Shown here: piece after piece, positions 25,886-34,268 of the stretch | How positions within the stretch are numbered: the stretch's first letter is position 1 | Layout: every line of letters starts with the position of its first letter | Source of the DNA: Methylotetracoccus oryzae | Lineage (GTDB): Bacteria; Pseudomonadota; Gammaproteobacteria; Methylococcales; Methylococcaceae | Assembly: GCF_006175985.1 (NCBI RefSeq) | Contig: NZ_SRSH01000001.1 | Coordinates: 62,001-126,000, forward strand | DNA: 64,000 bases | Reading direction: 5' to 3' | Program-made: the position numbers and the translations under genes | Notes under the pieces: model-generated | Seen by the model: only the letters and a program-made list of their open reading frames with translations | Databases searched by the model: none | What the model was told of the DNA's origin: nothing

Positions 25886-26050
25886 GTGTACGAGAAGCGC
25901 GTGATCGAAACCAGCGACAGCTTTTGCTGCGAAATCTCCTACAAGGCGCGGCGGGAACCTGAATCCGCCATGCCCCGGATTCGTTACCGGCACGTCAGCC
26001 ATTTCATGCATGCGCTGCAGGCGGTCGTGATCGTGCTGGGAGTCCTCTAG
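25886..26050 (+). CDS. Possible 54-residue hypothetical protein
   Basis: A short frame with a GTG start at 25886 and GGAG 6 bases upstream. Third codon positions are about 80 percent G or C, similar to the neighbouring real genes. The product begins VYEKRVIETSDSFCCEISYK and ends in a short hydrophobic tail (ALQAVVIVLGVL), with a Cys pair in between. It could be a tail-anchored small protein just upstream of hypC, or a chance frame; the opposite strand is also open here. No family recognised. Confidence 0.35.
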   Translation: MYEKRVIETSDSFCCEISYKARREPESAMPRIRYRHVSHFMHALQAVVIVLGVL

Positions 26051-26179
26051 TCCCGACAGCGACGGCGCCAGCCCGGCGATCGCGGTATCCACAAGCCAGC
26101 CGCCCCGCCGGCAAGCAATTCCCTACCTTTCCGCGTTAGAATAGGGGCGTTTCCCGCCACCTTCGGTGTGTGCCCGCCC

Positions 26180-26434
26180 ATGTGTCTCGCGATCCCGATG
26201 CAGATTGTCCAAATCGACGGACACAACGCCATCTGCAGTGTGCAGGGCGTCCGACGCGACGTCAGCCTCTCTCTCGTTCAGGATCAGGCCCTCGCCGTCG
26301 GCGATTTCGTGCTGGTGCATGTCGGCTATGCGATCCAGACGCTAACGCCCGAAGAGGCGCGAGACTCGCTCGATCTGTTTGACGAACTGATGACGGCGGA
26401 CGCTGTCGAGGCCGAGTCATCGTCGCATGCATGA
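26180..26434 (+). CDS. hypC: Hydrogenase maturation chaperone HypC
   Basis: An 84-residue cytoplasmic chaperone. The start at 26180 is fixed by the essential N-terminal Met-Cys (MCLAIPMQIV); the Cys holds the Fe(CN)2CO group together with HypD and passes it to the hydrogenase large subunit. The family segment DFVLVHVGYAIQ is present and the C-terminal acidic helix is normal. First gene of a complete hypCABDFE operon; its end overlaps hypA by 8 bases. A TAGAAT hexamer about 50 bases upstream may be the -10 of the operon promoter. Confidence 0.96.
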   Translation: MCLAIPMQIVQIDGHNAICSVQGVRRDVSLSLVQDQALAVGDFVLVHVGYAIQTLTPEEARDSLDLFDELMTADAVEAESSSHA

Positions 26435-26828
26435 GCTGTCGCTCTGCGAGGACATCATCGACCAACTGACCGCCCTCACCCGGCGGCATGGCGCGAAAGG
26501 GGTGGCGCGGGTCTCGGTCCGGATCGGCGCCCTGGCCGGGGTCGAACCCATGTTGCTGGAGCAGGCCTTCCAGAGTGCGCGTATTGACACCGTCGCCGAG
26601 CGGGCCGAGTTCCATACCGAGTGGGTAAAGACCCGTGTGAGCTGCCTTGCATGTGGCATGGACGCCGAAACAGCCCCGAACGATTTGCGCTGTCCCGCGT
26701 GCGGCAGCCACGATACGAAACTGACGCGCGGCGAGGAATTGACGCTGGCGTCGGTCGAGTTGCTCGTTCCCGAACCCGAAGTCGATCCCGTTTCGCTGGA
26801 CTGCATCCCTGCGCCAAGAGGTCACTAG
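26427..26828 (+). CDS. hypA: Hydrogenase nickel incorporation protein HypA
   Basis: A 133-residue nickel metallochaperone. The N-terminal Met-His-Glu (MHELSLCEDII) forms the nickel site, and two CxxC pairs (CLACG and CPACG, about residues 73-94) form the structural zinc site. A short C-terminal extension after the normal end (PEPEVDPVSLDCIPAPRGH) is somewhat longer than usual. It hands nickel to the hydrogenase large subunit with HypB. It overlaps hypC and is followed after one base by hypB. Confidence 0.96.
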   Translation: MHELSLCEDIIDQLTALTRRHGAKGVARVSVRIGALAGVEPMLLEQAFQSARIDTVAERAEFHTEWVKTRVSCLACGMDAETAPNDLRCPACGSHDTKLTRGEELTLASVELLVPEPEVDPVSLDCIPAPRGH

Positions 26829-26829
26829 C

Positions 26830-27702
26830 ATGTGCAATACCTGTGGCTGTAACCTGACCCCCGGCAACCGCCACTTGCTGCAACCGCTGGCCCAGCCGTC
26901 CAAGGCGGCCGCAGCCCCCGAAAAGATACTCGGCGAGCTGCTCGCCGCGAACCGCCGCCAGGCCGAGGCTAACCGCGCCCGGCTCGACGCCCACGGCATC
27001 CTGACGATCAACCTGATGTCCTCGCCGGGGTCGGGCAAGACGGCGCTCCTGGAAGCGACAATCCGAACCCTGCCGGCGGGACTGCGCATCGCCGTCATCG
27101 AAGGCGACCTCGAAACCGAGAACGACGCCGAACGCATCCGCGCCCTCGGCGTGACGGCCCACCAGATTACCACCGGCACCGCGTGCCACCTCGACGCGCA
27201 CCTCGTCGCACTCGGCCTGGATCAACTCGATCTGGACGCGATCGACATCCTGTTCATCGAGAACGTCGGGAATCTGGTCTGCCCGGCCAGCTTCGATCTC
27301 GGCCACCATCGCAATGTCACCCTGCTATCGGTCACCGAAGGCGACGACAAACCGGCGAAGTATCCGGTCATGTTCCGTGCCGCTGACCTCATGTTGATCA
27401 CGAAGAGCGACCTGCTGCCCCATCTGCCCGAGTTTTCGCCCACGCGCGCGGAGACCCACCTCCGCCGGCTGGCGCGTGATGCGGAAGTGATCACCGTGTC
27501 GGCGAAGGGTGGCGATGGGATACCCCTTTGGCACGAATGGCTCGCTCGCGAGCGGCGTCACTACCACGACCTGCGCCGACAGCAACGGAGCCTGCACCCC
27601 CGTATCCAGCCCGACGGCGCGCGGCTGCACACCTCGGCCACACCCGATATTCGCTTCGTCCCCGTCGCTGCGGGCATGGCCCCGGGCCGGCCCGGCCGAT
27701 GA
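26830..27702 (+). CDS. hypB: Hydrogenase nickel incorporation GTPase HypB
   Basis: A 290-residue SIMIBI-class GTPase that drives nickel insertion. The N-terminal CNTCGC motif (residues 2-7) is the high-affinity nickel site of the E. coli-type protein; a His-rich nickel store is absent. The P-loop is SSPGSGKTALL near residue 65, followed by EGDLETENDAERI and the base-specificity motif ITKSDLL. The C-terminal stretch of about 40 residues after the G domain (rich in Arg and His) is an extension. The stop overlaps the hypD ATG by 4 bases. Confidence 0.96.
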   Translation: MCNTCGCNLTPGNRHLLQPLAQPSKAAAAPEKILGELLAANRRQAEANRARLDAHGILTINLMSSPGSGKTALLEATIRTLPAGLRIAVIEGDLETENDAERIRALGVTAHQITTGTACHLDAHLVALGLDQLDLDAIDILFIENVGNLVCPASFDLGHHRNVTLLSVTEGDDKPAKYPVMFRAADLMLITKSDLLPHLPEFSPTRAETHLRRLARDAEVITVSAKGGDGIPLWHEWLARERRHYHDLRRQQRSLHPRIQPDGARLHTSATPDIRFVPVAAGMAPGRPGR

Positions 27703-28823
27703 GCGTCGCGCGCGATCAGTTGGCCGCCATCCGCGCGCTCCCGCTGTCCGGCCCGGTGCGGATCATGAACGTCTGTGGCGGACACGAGCGGACGATTTCG
27801 ATGGCCGGTCTGCGCACGGCGCTTCCCAATGACATCCGGCTGATCCCGGGGCCCGGATGTCCGGTCTGCATCTGCCCGGAAGAGGACATCTATCAGGCGA
27901 TACGGCTCGCGCTGGACGAACGGGTCGTCCTGGCCAGTTTCGGGGACATGCTGAGAGTTCCGGTCAACGTACCGCGCAGCGCCGTCCGTTCGCTGGATCA
28001 GGCGCGCGCGGCAGGCGGTGAAGTGCGGCCGATCGCATCGCCGCGGGACGCCGTCCGCATTGCCCGCGAGCACCCGGGTCGGCCGGTGGTGTTCCATGCC
28101 GTCGGCTTCGAGACGACCTTGGGACCGATCGCCGCCATGATCGAGGAAGGCCTCCCCGACAACCTGTCGCTGCTGGTCAGCGGGCGGCTGACATGGCCCG
28201 CGGTGGCGATGCTGCTGGAATCCGAGCAACCGGGATTCGACGCGCTCATCGCGCCCGGTCATGTGTCGACACTGATGGGCCCGGAGGAGTGGACCTTCGT
28301 ACCCGAACACCATGGCCTACCGACCGCCGTCGCCGGCTTCACCCCGGAGAGTATCGTCGCAGCGACGCTGTCGGTGCTGACGCAGCGGCTGGAAGGACGC
28401 GCCGTGCTGGACAACTGTTATTCCGCAGCGCGCCCGGGCGGGAACACGGTCGCCCGCGCGGCGCTCGAGCGCTGTTTCGACATCGTTCCCGCGATCTGGC
28501 GCGGCATCGGCTCGATCCCCGGATCGGGTTTCGCGTTGAAGCCGCATCTGGCCGCACACGACGCCCGTCGGCGCTTTCCCGGCTACGCTGACGAGGCCCG
28601 ACGGAACGCCGGCGCCATGCCGCCGGGCTGCGACTGCGCCCGCGTGGTCCTCGGCAAGATCCTGCCCCCCGAGTGTCGCATCTACGGCTCGCCGTGCACG
28701 CCGCGGACTCCGGTGGGTCCGTGCATGGTCTCCGACGAGGGCGCCTGCCGGATCTGGTGGTCCAGCGGTATTCGGGAGCGCTCTGCGGAGCGACGCGCGG
28801 ACGCACCCGCCGCCCCGGCCTGA
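27699..28823 (+). CDS. hypD: Hydrogenase formation protein HypD
   Basis: A 374-residue iron-sulfur protein, the scaffold on which Fe(CN)2CO is assembled with HypC. The ATG at 27699 overlaps the hypB stop; the open frame upstream is a shadow. It has NVCGGHERTI, the redox pair in GPGCPVCICP, FHAVGFETTLGP, and the C-terminal [4Fe-4S] ligands in GCDCARVVLGK and CRIYGSPCTPRTPVGPCMVS. The segment usually resembling NQY-x-R-x-V-x-x-EGN reads DNCYSAARPGGN here, a visible departure with an extra Cys, but the rest is intact and the gene looks functional. Confidence 0.95.
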   Translation: MSVARDQLAAIRALPLSGPVRIMNVCGGHERTISMAGLRTALPNDIRLIPGPGCPVCICPEEDIYQAIRLALDERVVLASFGDMLRVPVNVPRSAVRSLDQARAAGGEVRPIASPRDAVRIAREHPGRPVVFHAVGFETTLGPIAAMIEEGLPDNLSLLVSGRLTWPAVAMLLESEQPGFDALIAPGHVSTLMGPEEWTFVPEHHGLPTAVAGFTPESIVAATLSVLTQRLEGRAVLDNCYSAARPGGNTVARAALERCFDIVPAIWRGIGSIPGSGFALKPHLAAHDARRRFPGYADEARRNAGAMPPGCDCARVVLGKILPPECRIYGSPCTPRTPVGPCMVSDEGACRIWWSSGIRERSAERRADAPAAPA

Positions 28824-28841
28824 CGCACCCCGACCGCCGCC

Positions 28842-31166
28842 ATGGGTGAGTTGCTCGCCCGTCTCATCACGGTCGAAGGACGCGTTCAGGGGGTCGGCTT
28901 CCGCCCCTTCGTCGCCCGCCTCGCCCGTCAACTCGAAGTCACCGGGTGGGTACGGAACCGCGCCGGGCGTGTCGAGATTCACGCGGAAGCGTGCGCGGGC
29001 GTGCTCGACCTCTTCGTGCGGGAACTGTCGGAACGCGCGCCACCGCTGTCCCGGGTCATGCCGCCTGCGGTCGAGAAGGCGGTTACTCGGGGCTTTCGAG
29101 AGTTCGAGATACAGGCCAGCGACACCGGCGACGGCGCTGCCGGCCGGATTCCACCCGACTACTTCGTCTGCGACGACTGCCTGGCGGAAATGCGCGATCC
29201 CGCCCAGCGACGTTATCGCTATCCGTTCATCAACTGCACGCAATGCGGCCCACGCTATACGCTGATCGATCGGCTACCGTATGATCGGCCAAACACCGCA
29301 ATGGCCGCGTTCGCATTCTGCCCCGATTGCCGCGCCGAGTATCTGGACCCTTCCGACCGCCGCTACCACGCCCAGCCCCTCGCCTGCCCCAACTGCGGCC
29401 CCAGCCTTTCGTTCCGCGCCCGCGGGGCACCCGAGGTCGTTGGTAACGAAGCGGCGCTTGCCGCCTGCCTGGCCACCTTGCGGTCGGGCGCCATCGTTGC
29501 CATCAAGGGCGTCGGCGGCTATCACCTGCTCTGCGACGCGGCCGACGAAGCGGCGGTCGCGCGGCTGCGCCAGCGCAAACAGCGGCCAACGAAACCGCTT
29601 GCGGTACTGGTGCCATGGCAGGGGGCGGATGGGCTCGACCGCGTCATGGAAATTGCCGAACCCGACACCCGCGAGCAGCATCTGCTGACCTCGCCGCTGC
29701 GGCCCATCGTGCTGGTCCGCAAGCGGAGCCCGTCGCCGCTGGCACCGAACATCGCTCCTGACCTCGCCGAGGTCGGTGTGATGCTGCCCTACAGCCCGCT
29801 GCACCATCTGTTGTGCGAGGATTATGGCGCTCCGCTCGTGGCCACTTCGGGGAACATCAGCGGCGAACCGGTACTCACCGAACGTGATCAGGCGGAACAG
29901 CGTCTGGGTTCGGTCGCGGATGCGTTTCTGCATCACGACCGGCCGATCCGACGGCCGGCCGATGACGCGGTCTTTCGCCGCATCGCCGGAATTCCGCGCC
30001 CCTTGCGCCTCGGCCGAGGCAACGCACCCGCGGAGTATGCCCTGCCATTCATGCTGGCCGAACCAACGCTCGCGTTGGGCGCCGACCTGAAGAATACCGT
30101 CGCCCTGGGCTTCGGCGACCGCGTGGTGATCTCGCCACATGTCGGGGACCTTGGATCGCCCCGGAGCGGGGCCATTTTCGAGCAGATCATCGACGCACTG
30201 CAGTCGCTGTATGCGCAGCGCGCAGCACGCATCGTCTGCGATGCCCATCCCGGCTACCGCTCAGCACGCTGGGCACGCAGCAGTCACCTGCCGGTGGAGC
30301 GCGTATTCCATCATCACGCGCACGCTGCGGCCCTGGCGGGCGAATACGGTCTGTCGGAGGACATCCTGGTCTTTACCTGGGATGGCATCGGTTACGGCGA
30401 GGATGGCCACCTATGGGGCGGCGAGGCCCTGCTGGGCCGCCCCGGCGCCTGGCGGCGTGTCGGCACGCTTCGTCCTTTCCGATTGCCGGGCGGCGAGTTG
30501 GCCAGCCGCGCACCCTGGCGCTGCGCCCTGGCACTGTGCTGGGAACAGGGGCTCGACTGGCACGCCTGCCCGGAGCCAAGTGGACTGTTGCGACAGGCAT
30601 GGGAACGCCGGATGAACAGCCCGGTCACTCATTCGGCGGGCCGGTTGTTCGATGGCGCAGCCGCATTGCTTGGACTGTCCACGACGACCAGTTACGAAGC
30701 ACAGGCCGCGATGATGCTGGAGGCGCTCGCCGTCCCCACGGACGAGTGTGTAGCGCTGCCGTTGCAGCCTGACCGGGAGGGCGTCCTGGTCATCGACTGG
30801 GCACCTCTGATCCCGCCGCTTATCGACCAAGGCACCAGTGCGTCGCAGCGCGCCTCGCTGTTTCATTCCAGCCTCGCGCAGGCCATCGCCGAACTGGCGT
30901 GCGTGGTCCGCACGCGGCATCGCATCGGGTGGGTAGGCCTGACAGGCGGGGTCTTCCAGAATCGACTGCTGGCCGAGCAGGCGATTTCGCGCCTGACTTC
31001 CGCCGGCTTCACGACACGGCTACCGAATGGGATTCCGGGAAACGATGCCGGCATCGCCTACGGGCAGATCATCGAGGCCGGTGCCCGCAGCAGGGCGCTC
31101 CGCGCCAGCCAAGGCGGATCCCCAACCCATCCAACCGTTCTCCAACGGCCGGGCGACTCTTACTGA
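28842..31166 (+). CDS. hypF: Carbamoyltransferase HypF
   Basis: A 774-residue multidomain enzyme that makes the cyanide ligand precursor from carbamoyl phosphate and ATP. Domains in order: acylphosphatase (VEGRVQGVGFRPFVARL, residues 8-95), two zinc-finger units (CDDCLAEM, CTQCGPRY, CPDCRAEY, CPNCGP, about 108-188), a YrdC-like domain (IVAIKGVGGYHLLCDA) and a C-terminal Kae1-like carbamoyltransferase with the metal-binding FHHHAHAAAL near residue 490 and LTGGVFQNRLL. Length is typical. It delivers the thiocarboxamide to the C-terminal Cys of HypE, encoded next. Confidence 0.96.
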   Translation: MGELLARLITVEGRVQGVGFRPFVARLARQLEVTGWVRNRAGRVEIHAEACAGVLDLFVRELSERAPPLSRVMPPAVEKAVTRGFREFEIQASDTGDGAAGRIPPDYFVCDDCLAEMRDPAQRRYRYPFINCTQCGPRYTLIDRLPYDRPNTAMAAFAFCPDCRAEYLDPSDRRYHAQPLACPNCGPSLSFRARGAPEVVGNEAALAACLATLRSGAIVAIKGVGGYHLLCDAADEAAVARLRQRKQRPTKPLAVLVPWQGADGLDRVMEIAEPDTREQHLLTSPLRPIVLVRKRSPSPLAPNIAPDLAEVGVMLPYSPLHHLLCEDYGAPLVATSGNISGEPVLTERDQAEQRLGSVADAFLHHDRPIRRPADDAVFRRIAGIPRPLRLGRGNAPAEYALPFMLAEPTLALGADLKNTVALGFGDRVVISPHVGDLGSPRSGAIFEQIIDALQSLYAQRAARIVCDAHPGYRSARWARSSHLPVERVFHHHAHAAALAGEYGLSEDILVFTWDGIGYGEDGHLWGGEALLGRPGAWRRVGTLRPFRLPGGELASRAPWRCALALCWEQGLDWHACPEPSGLLRQAWERRMNSPVTHSAGRLFDGAAALLGLSTTTSYEAQAAMMLEALAVPTDECVALPLQPDREGVLVIDWAPLIPPLIDQGTSASQRASLFHSSLAQAIAELACVVRTRHRIGWVGLTGGVFQNRLLAEQAISRLTSAGFTTRLPNGIPGNDAGIAYGQIIEAGARSRALRASQGGSPTHPTVLQRPGDSY

Positions 31167-31182
31167 CACCCCTGAGCATCCC

Positions 31183-32202
31183 ATGGCAACGACATCCGAC
31201 AGCAGTTTCATCACCATGGCCCATGGCAACGGCGGGCGACTGATGCGCGAACTGATCGAACACGTCTTCGCACCGGCCCTCGGGAATCCCGACCTCGACA
31301 CCAACGCCGACGCCGTGCGGTTGCCTGACTTGTCCGGGGATGGCGAGTGGTTGATCACGACGGATGGCTTTACGGTCGATCCGCTGGAGTTTCCGGGCGG
31401 CAATATCGGCAGCCTGGCGATTCACGGCACCGTCAACGACCTCGCGGTGTCGGGAGCGACCCCGTGCTACGTGACGCTCAATGCCTTCATCGAGGAAGGA
31501 CTGGCTCTGTCGATACTGGAGCGACTGGTGCGCGGTATCGGGGAGGCGAGCCGCGAAAGCGGAGTGCGTATCGTGGCCGGCGATACCAAGGTGGTCGGAC
31601 GCGGCCAGGGCGGTGGCCTTTATCTGGCGACGACCGGTGTCGGGCTCCGGCCCCATGGCTTGCAGTTAGGCCTCGACCGGATCCGTGCCGGTGACCGCAT
31701 CCTCGTCAGTGGCCCCGTCGGCGACCACGGCACGGCGGTACTGCTCGCGCGGGAGCAGTTCGGGCTCAGCGGGGACCTCCAGTCGGATGCGACCAGCGTG
31801 CTGCCGATCGCTCAGGCGCTGATCAAGGGCCCGGGACTGCGCTTCATGCGGGATCCTACACGCGGCGGCATCGCCACGGTCGCCCACGAAATCGCGCGAA
31901 CCACGGGCCACACGGTACGACTCCAGGCAGCACGGATTCCGGTCCGCCCCCCGGTGCGGGCGGTGTGCGACATGCTGGGCTATGATCCCTGCTACCTGGC
32001 CTGCGAAGGCCGTATCGCGGCCGTAGTCTCGCCTGAATCGGCAACGGCGGCACTGGCCTCGCTGCGCAGCCTCGGACACCGACACGCCGCGATCATCGGA
32101 GAAATCGCAGCCGGGCGTCCCGGCGTCGTGTTGGAGACGGCCCTGGGGGGTGAGCGCATCCTCGAGGAACTCGAAGACGACCCGCTGCCGCGTATCTGTT
32201 GA
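31183..32202 (+). CDS. hypE: Hydrogenase expression/formation protein HypE
   Basis: A 339-residue PurM-like ATPase that dehydrates the thiocarboxamide on its own C-terminal Cys to thiocyanate. The start at 31183 (MATTSDSSFITMAHGNGG) is chosen by the family glycine-rich AHGNGGR motif; the longer frame overlaps hypF. The essential C-terminus PRIC is intact, as are VNDLAVSGA, VAGDTKVVGRG and RDPTRGGIAT. It completes the set of six hyp genes. No hydrogenase large or small subunit, maturation protease or regulator follows within the window. Confidence 0.96.
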   Translation: MATTSDSSFITMAHGNGGRLMRELIEHVFAPALGNPDLDTNADAVRLPDLSGDGEWLITTDGFTVDPLEFPGGNIGSLAIHGTVNDLAVSGATPCYVTLNAFIEEGLALSILERLVRGIGEASRESGVRIVAGDTKVVGRGQGGGLYLATTGVGLRPHGLQLGLDRIRAGDRILVSGPVGDHGTAVLLAREQFGLSGDLQSDATSVLPIAQALIKGPGLRFMRDPTRGGIATVAHEIARTTGHTVRLQAARIPVRPPVRAVCDMLGYDPCYLACEGRIAAVVSPESATAALASLRSLGHRHAAIIGEIAAGRPGVVLETALGGERILEELEDDPLPRIC

Positions 32203-32339
32203 TGTCACGGCCGCGCAGCCCCGGCGTGGCGCTGGCTCATCCCCCGCCCTCGGACATATGATCATGTCCGGCTTTCGACCTGCACCCCGACGCAGTGCGC
32301 GGAAGCCGCGAAGCACAACAATGAACCGAAGAGGTCGAG

Positions 32340-32711
32340 ATGAAACCTGCGCTTACACTCACCGGCATCGCTCTCATCCTGCTGACGGGACTGTCCATCG
32401 CCACCGCAGCGGAACACGCCGAGGAAGCACTGAAGCATGCCCAGGATGCGGCCAATGCGCCCGGTGACTCGCTGTCGATTCGGGAACATGCGTCCGAGGC
32501 GTTGAAGCACATCGAGGCGGCAAAGGAAACACATGCGCAGCAACCGGAGGTCATCGAGCACCTCGAAAAAGGCGAGGTGGAACTCAAGAACGCGATCGAC
32601 CATGCCAGCCATTACAATGCGACCAGCGCAACCGATACCGCATCGGATGCGAAGGCGCACCTGGAACGTGCCCACGATGCAGCCAGCGCAACGCCCGCTC
32701 CGGCCCCCTAG
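32340..32711 (+). CDS. smbP: SmbP-like periplasmic metal-binding protein
   Basis: A 123-residue exported protein: signal peptide MKPALTLTGIALILLTGLSI (cut after TAA), then an all-helical mature part rich in Ala, His and Glu, with repeated H-x-x-EAL-K-H and A-x-x-H-x-E units (EHAEEALKHAQDA, EHASEALKHIEAA, AHLERAHDAA). This is the pattern of SmbP, the four-helix copper- and metal-binding protein first described in Nitrosomonas. It stands about 140 bases after hypE and could buffer nickel or copper in the periplasm; a link to hydrogenase maturation is only suggested by proximity. Confidence 0.75.
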   Translation: MKPALTLTGIALILLTGLSIATAAEHAEEALKHAQDAANAPGDSLSIREHASEALKHIEAAKETHAQQPEVIEHLEKGEVELKNAIDHASHYNATSATDTASDAKAHLERAHDAASATPAPAP

Positions 32712-32816
32712 CCGACAATCGATCGCAGAACAGGCCTCGCATAGCGGTTGCCAATACGACGCGCCTGAGCGATCCTGCCGCGTCAGAGACATTCAACCCG
32801 ACCGAGGTAGCGAAGG

Positions 32817-33677
32817 ATGCGACTGGAAGATGAATCCGAAAGTACGAATGTGGAGGACCGGCGCGGTTCCGGGCCGGCGACCGGCTTCGGAAAGCGCAAG
32901 CTTGGCATCTGGGCGATCGTCATTGCCCTCGTGGCGGCGTACTTCGGGATCGATCCGCGCCTGATTCTCGGGTTCCTGTCCGTCGGCGGACAGGTCGTCG
33001 AGCAACACTCGACCGCGGCGACGCCAGCCCGTCCCGGGCCCAAGGATGAGGCCTCGATCTTCGTTGCCAAGGTGCTGGGCAACACGGAACGCGTCTGGGA
33101 GCAGATCTTCGACGAGTTGGGCGCTCGCTACAGCAAACCCGCATTGGTGCTCTACACGGGGGCCACGCCATCGGCCTGCGGCCTCGGGCAGGGAGCGATG
33201 GGGCCGTTCTACTGCCCACTCGACCAGAAGGTCTATGTGGATCTGCGTTTCTTCGATGAACTGCAACACCGTTACGGAGCCCCGGGCGACTTCGCCCGAG
33301 CCTACGTGCTGGCGCATGAAGTAGGCCATCATGTCCAGAAATTGCTGGGGATTTCGGAAAAGGTGCAGTCCCTGCAGCAGCGATCCGGGGAGGCCCAGGC
33401 GAACCAACTCTCGGTCCGGCTGGAGTTGCAGGCCGACTGTCTGGCGGGGGTCTGGGCGAATCGGGCCCATGAGTTGCGGAACATACTGGAACCCGGCGAC
33501 ATCGAGGACGGGCTGCGCGCCGCGGCCGCGGTCGGTGACGACACCCTGCAGCGCCGGACTCAGGGTTACGTCGTGCCGGAGAGCTTCACGCACGGAAGTT
33601 CTGCCGACCGGGCCAAGTGGTTCCGGCTCGGTTTGAAGGAAGGCCGTCTGCAGGCCTGTGATACCTTTGGCCGTTGA
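32817..33677 (+). CDS. ypfJ: YpfJ-type neutral zinc metallopeptidase
   Basis: A 286-residue membrane-anchored zinc peptidase family member (PF04228 type). One N-terminal helix (LGIWAIVIALVAAYFGI, about 29-45) is followed by a periplasmic domain with the zinc motif HEVGHH near residue 168 and the family segments CGLGQGAMGPFYCPLDQKVY and LELQADCLAGVWA, where the Glu/Asp supplies the third ligand. Length is normal. Substrate unknown for the family. Confidence 0.93.
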   Translation: MRLEDESESTNVEDRRGSGPATGFGKRKLGIWAIVIALVAAYFGIDPRLILGFLSVGGQVVEQHSTAATPARPGPKDEASIFVAKVLGNTERVWEQIFDELGARYSKPALVLYTGATPSACGLGQGAMGPFYCPLDQKVYVDLRFFDELQHRYGAPGDFARAYVLAHEVGHHVQKLLGISEKVQSLQQRSGEAQANQLSVRLELQADCLAGVWANRAHELRNILEPGDIEDGLRAAAAVGDDTLQRRTQGYVVPESFTHGSSADRAKWFRLGLKEGRLQACDTFGR

Positions 33678-33682
33678 CTCCG

Positions 33683-33708
33683 TTGGCTTCAGTCACGCTC
33701 CAAGCCAA
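33683..33708 (+). terminator. Possible terminator after the zinc peptidase gene
   Basis: TTGGCTT (33683-33689) pairs with AAGCCAA (33702-33708) and is followed by GCTTTCC, 6 bases after the stop codon. The T run is short. Confidence 0.4.
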
Positions 33709-33830
33709 GCTTTCCACGCCCGCCATGCGCTTAGAGTGGCTGTGGCGCGTCGGTACCGCGCGAGGGCGGTTGCCGATGGCTTGCGATTAAGGCCTCATGC
33801 CACCATTCCCGTATCCCACGGAGAAATCCC

Positions 33831-34151
33831 ATGACTCGACATCACTCGAATCTCGCCGCGTTGTTGACCCTGGCTGCCTCGCTATTGAGCACGGCGAGCG
33901 GGGCTTGCACGCTCGTCGACAAGCGCCCTGTCCGGCTCGGGACGGATCAGGGGATACAGGGCCGTTGTGCGAACAACGGGGAATCGATCACCTGCACGGT
34001 CGACAACGACGGCGAAGGGATCGACTGTTCGGGACCATCCGGAGAGTTCTCCGGGGACAACATGGGCAATCTGGTCAGAGCCGCATGCGGTTGTTCCGCT
34101 TCGCAGCAGGATCCGCAGAACCTGCAGCAACAGCTCGACGCCTATCCCTGA
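33831..34151 (+). CDS. Small secreted Cys-containing protein
   Basis: A 106-residue hypothetical protein. GGAG precedes the ATG at 33831 by 7 bases. The signal peptide is clear (LAALLTLAASLLSTASGA); the mature part holds six Cys (GACTLV, GRCANN, ITCTVD, IDCSG, ACGCSA), consistent with disulfide bonds in the periplasm, and is rich in Gly, Asp and Asn. It ends in a short Gln-rich helix. No family recognised; no close operon partner. Confidence 0.6.
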   Translation: MTRHHSNLAALLTLAASLLSTASGACTLVDKRPVRLGTDQGIQGRCANNGESITCTVDNDGEGIDCSGPSGEFSGDNMGNLVRAACGCSASQQDPQNLQQQLDAYP

Positions 34152-34268
34152 ATGAACGCCGGCCGGGCAATCCGCTCACCGCGGCACTCCGGCGATGCAC
34201 CTGCTCCCGGCCAGGACGCAGTTCGGCGCCCCTGACGGACCGCTGACGCCTGTTCGCTCGAACACACG

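Noticed and set aside
27699-28823. HypD as a degraded gene because of the altered central motif
   Set aside because: All other cysteine motifs and the full length are intact, so it is treated as functional with a variant motif.
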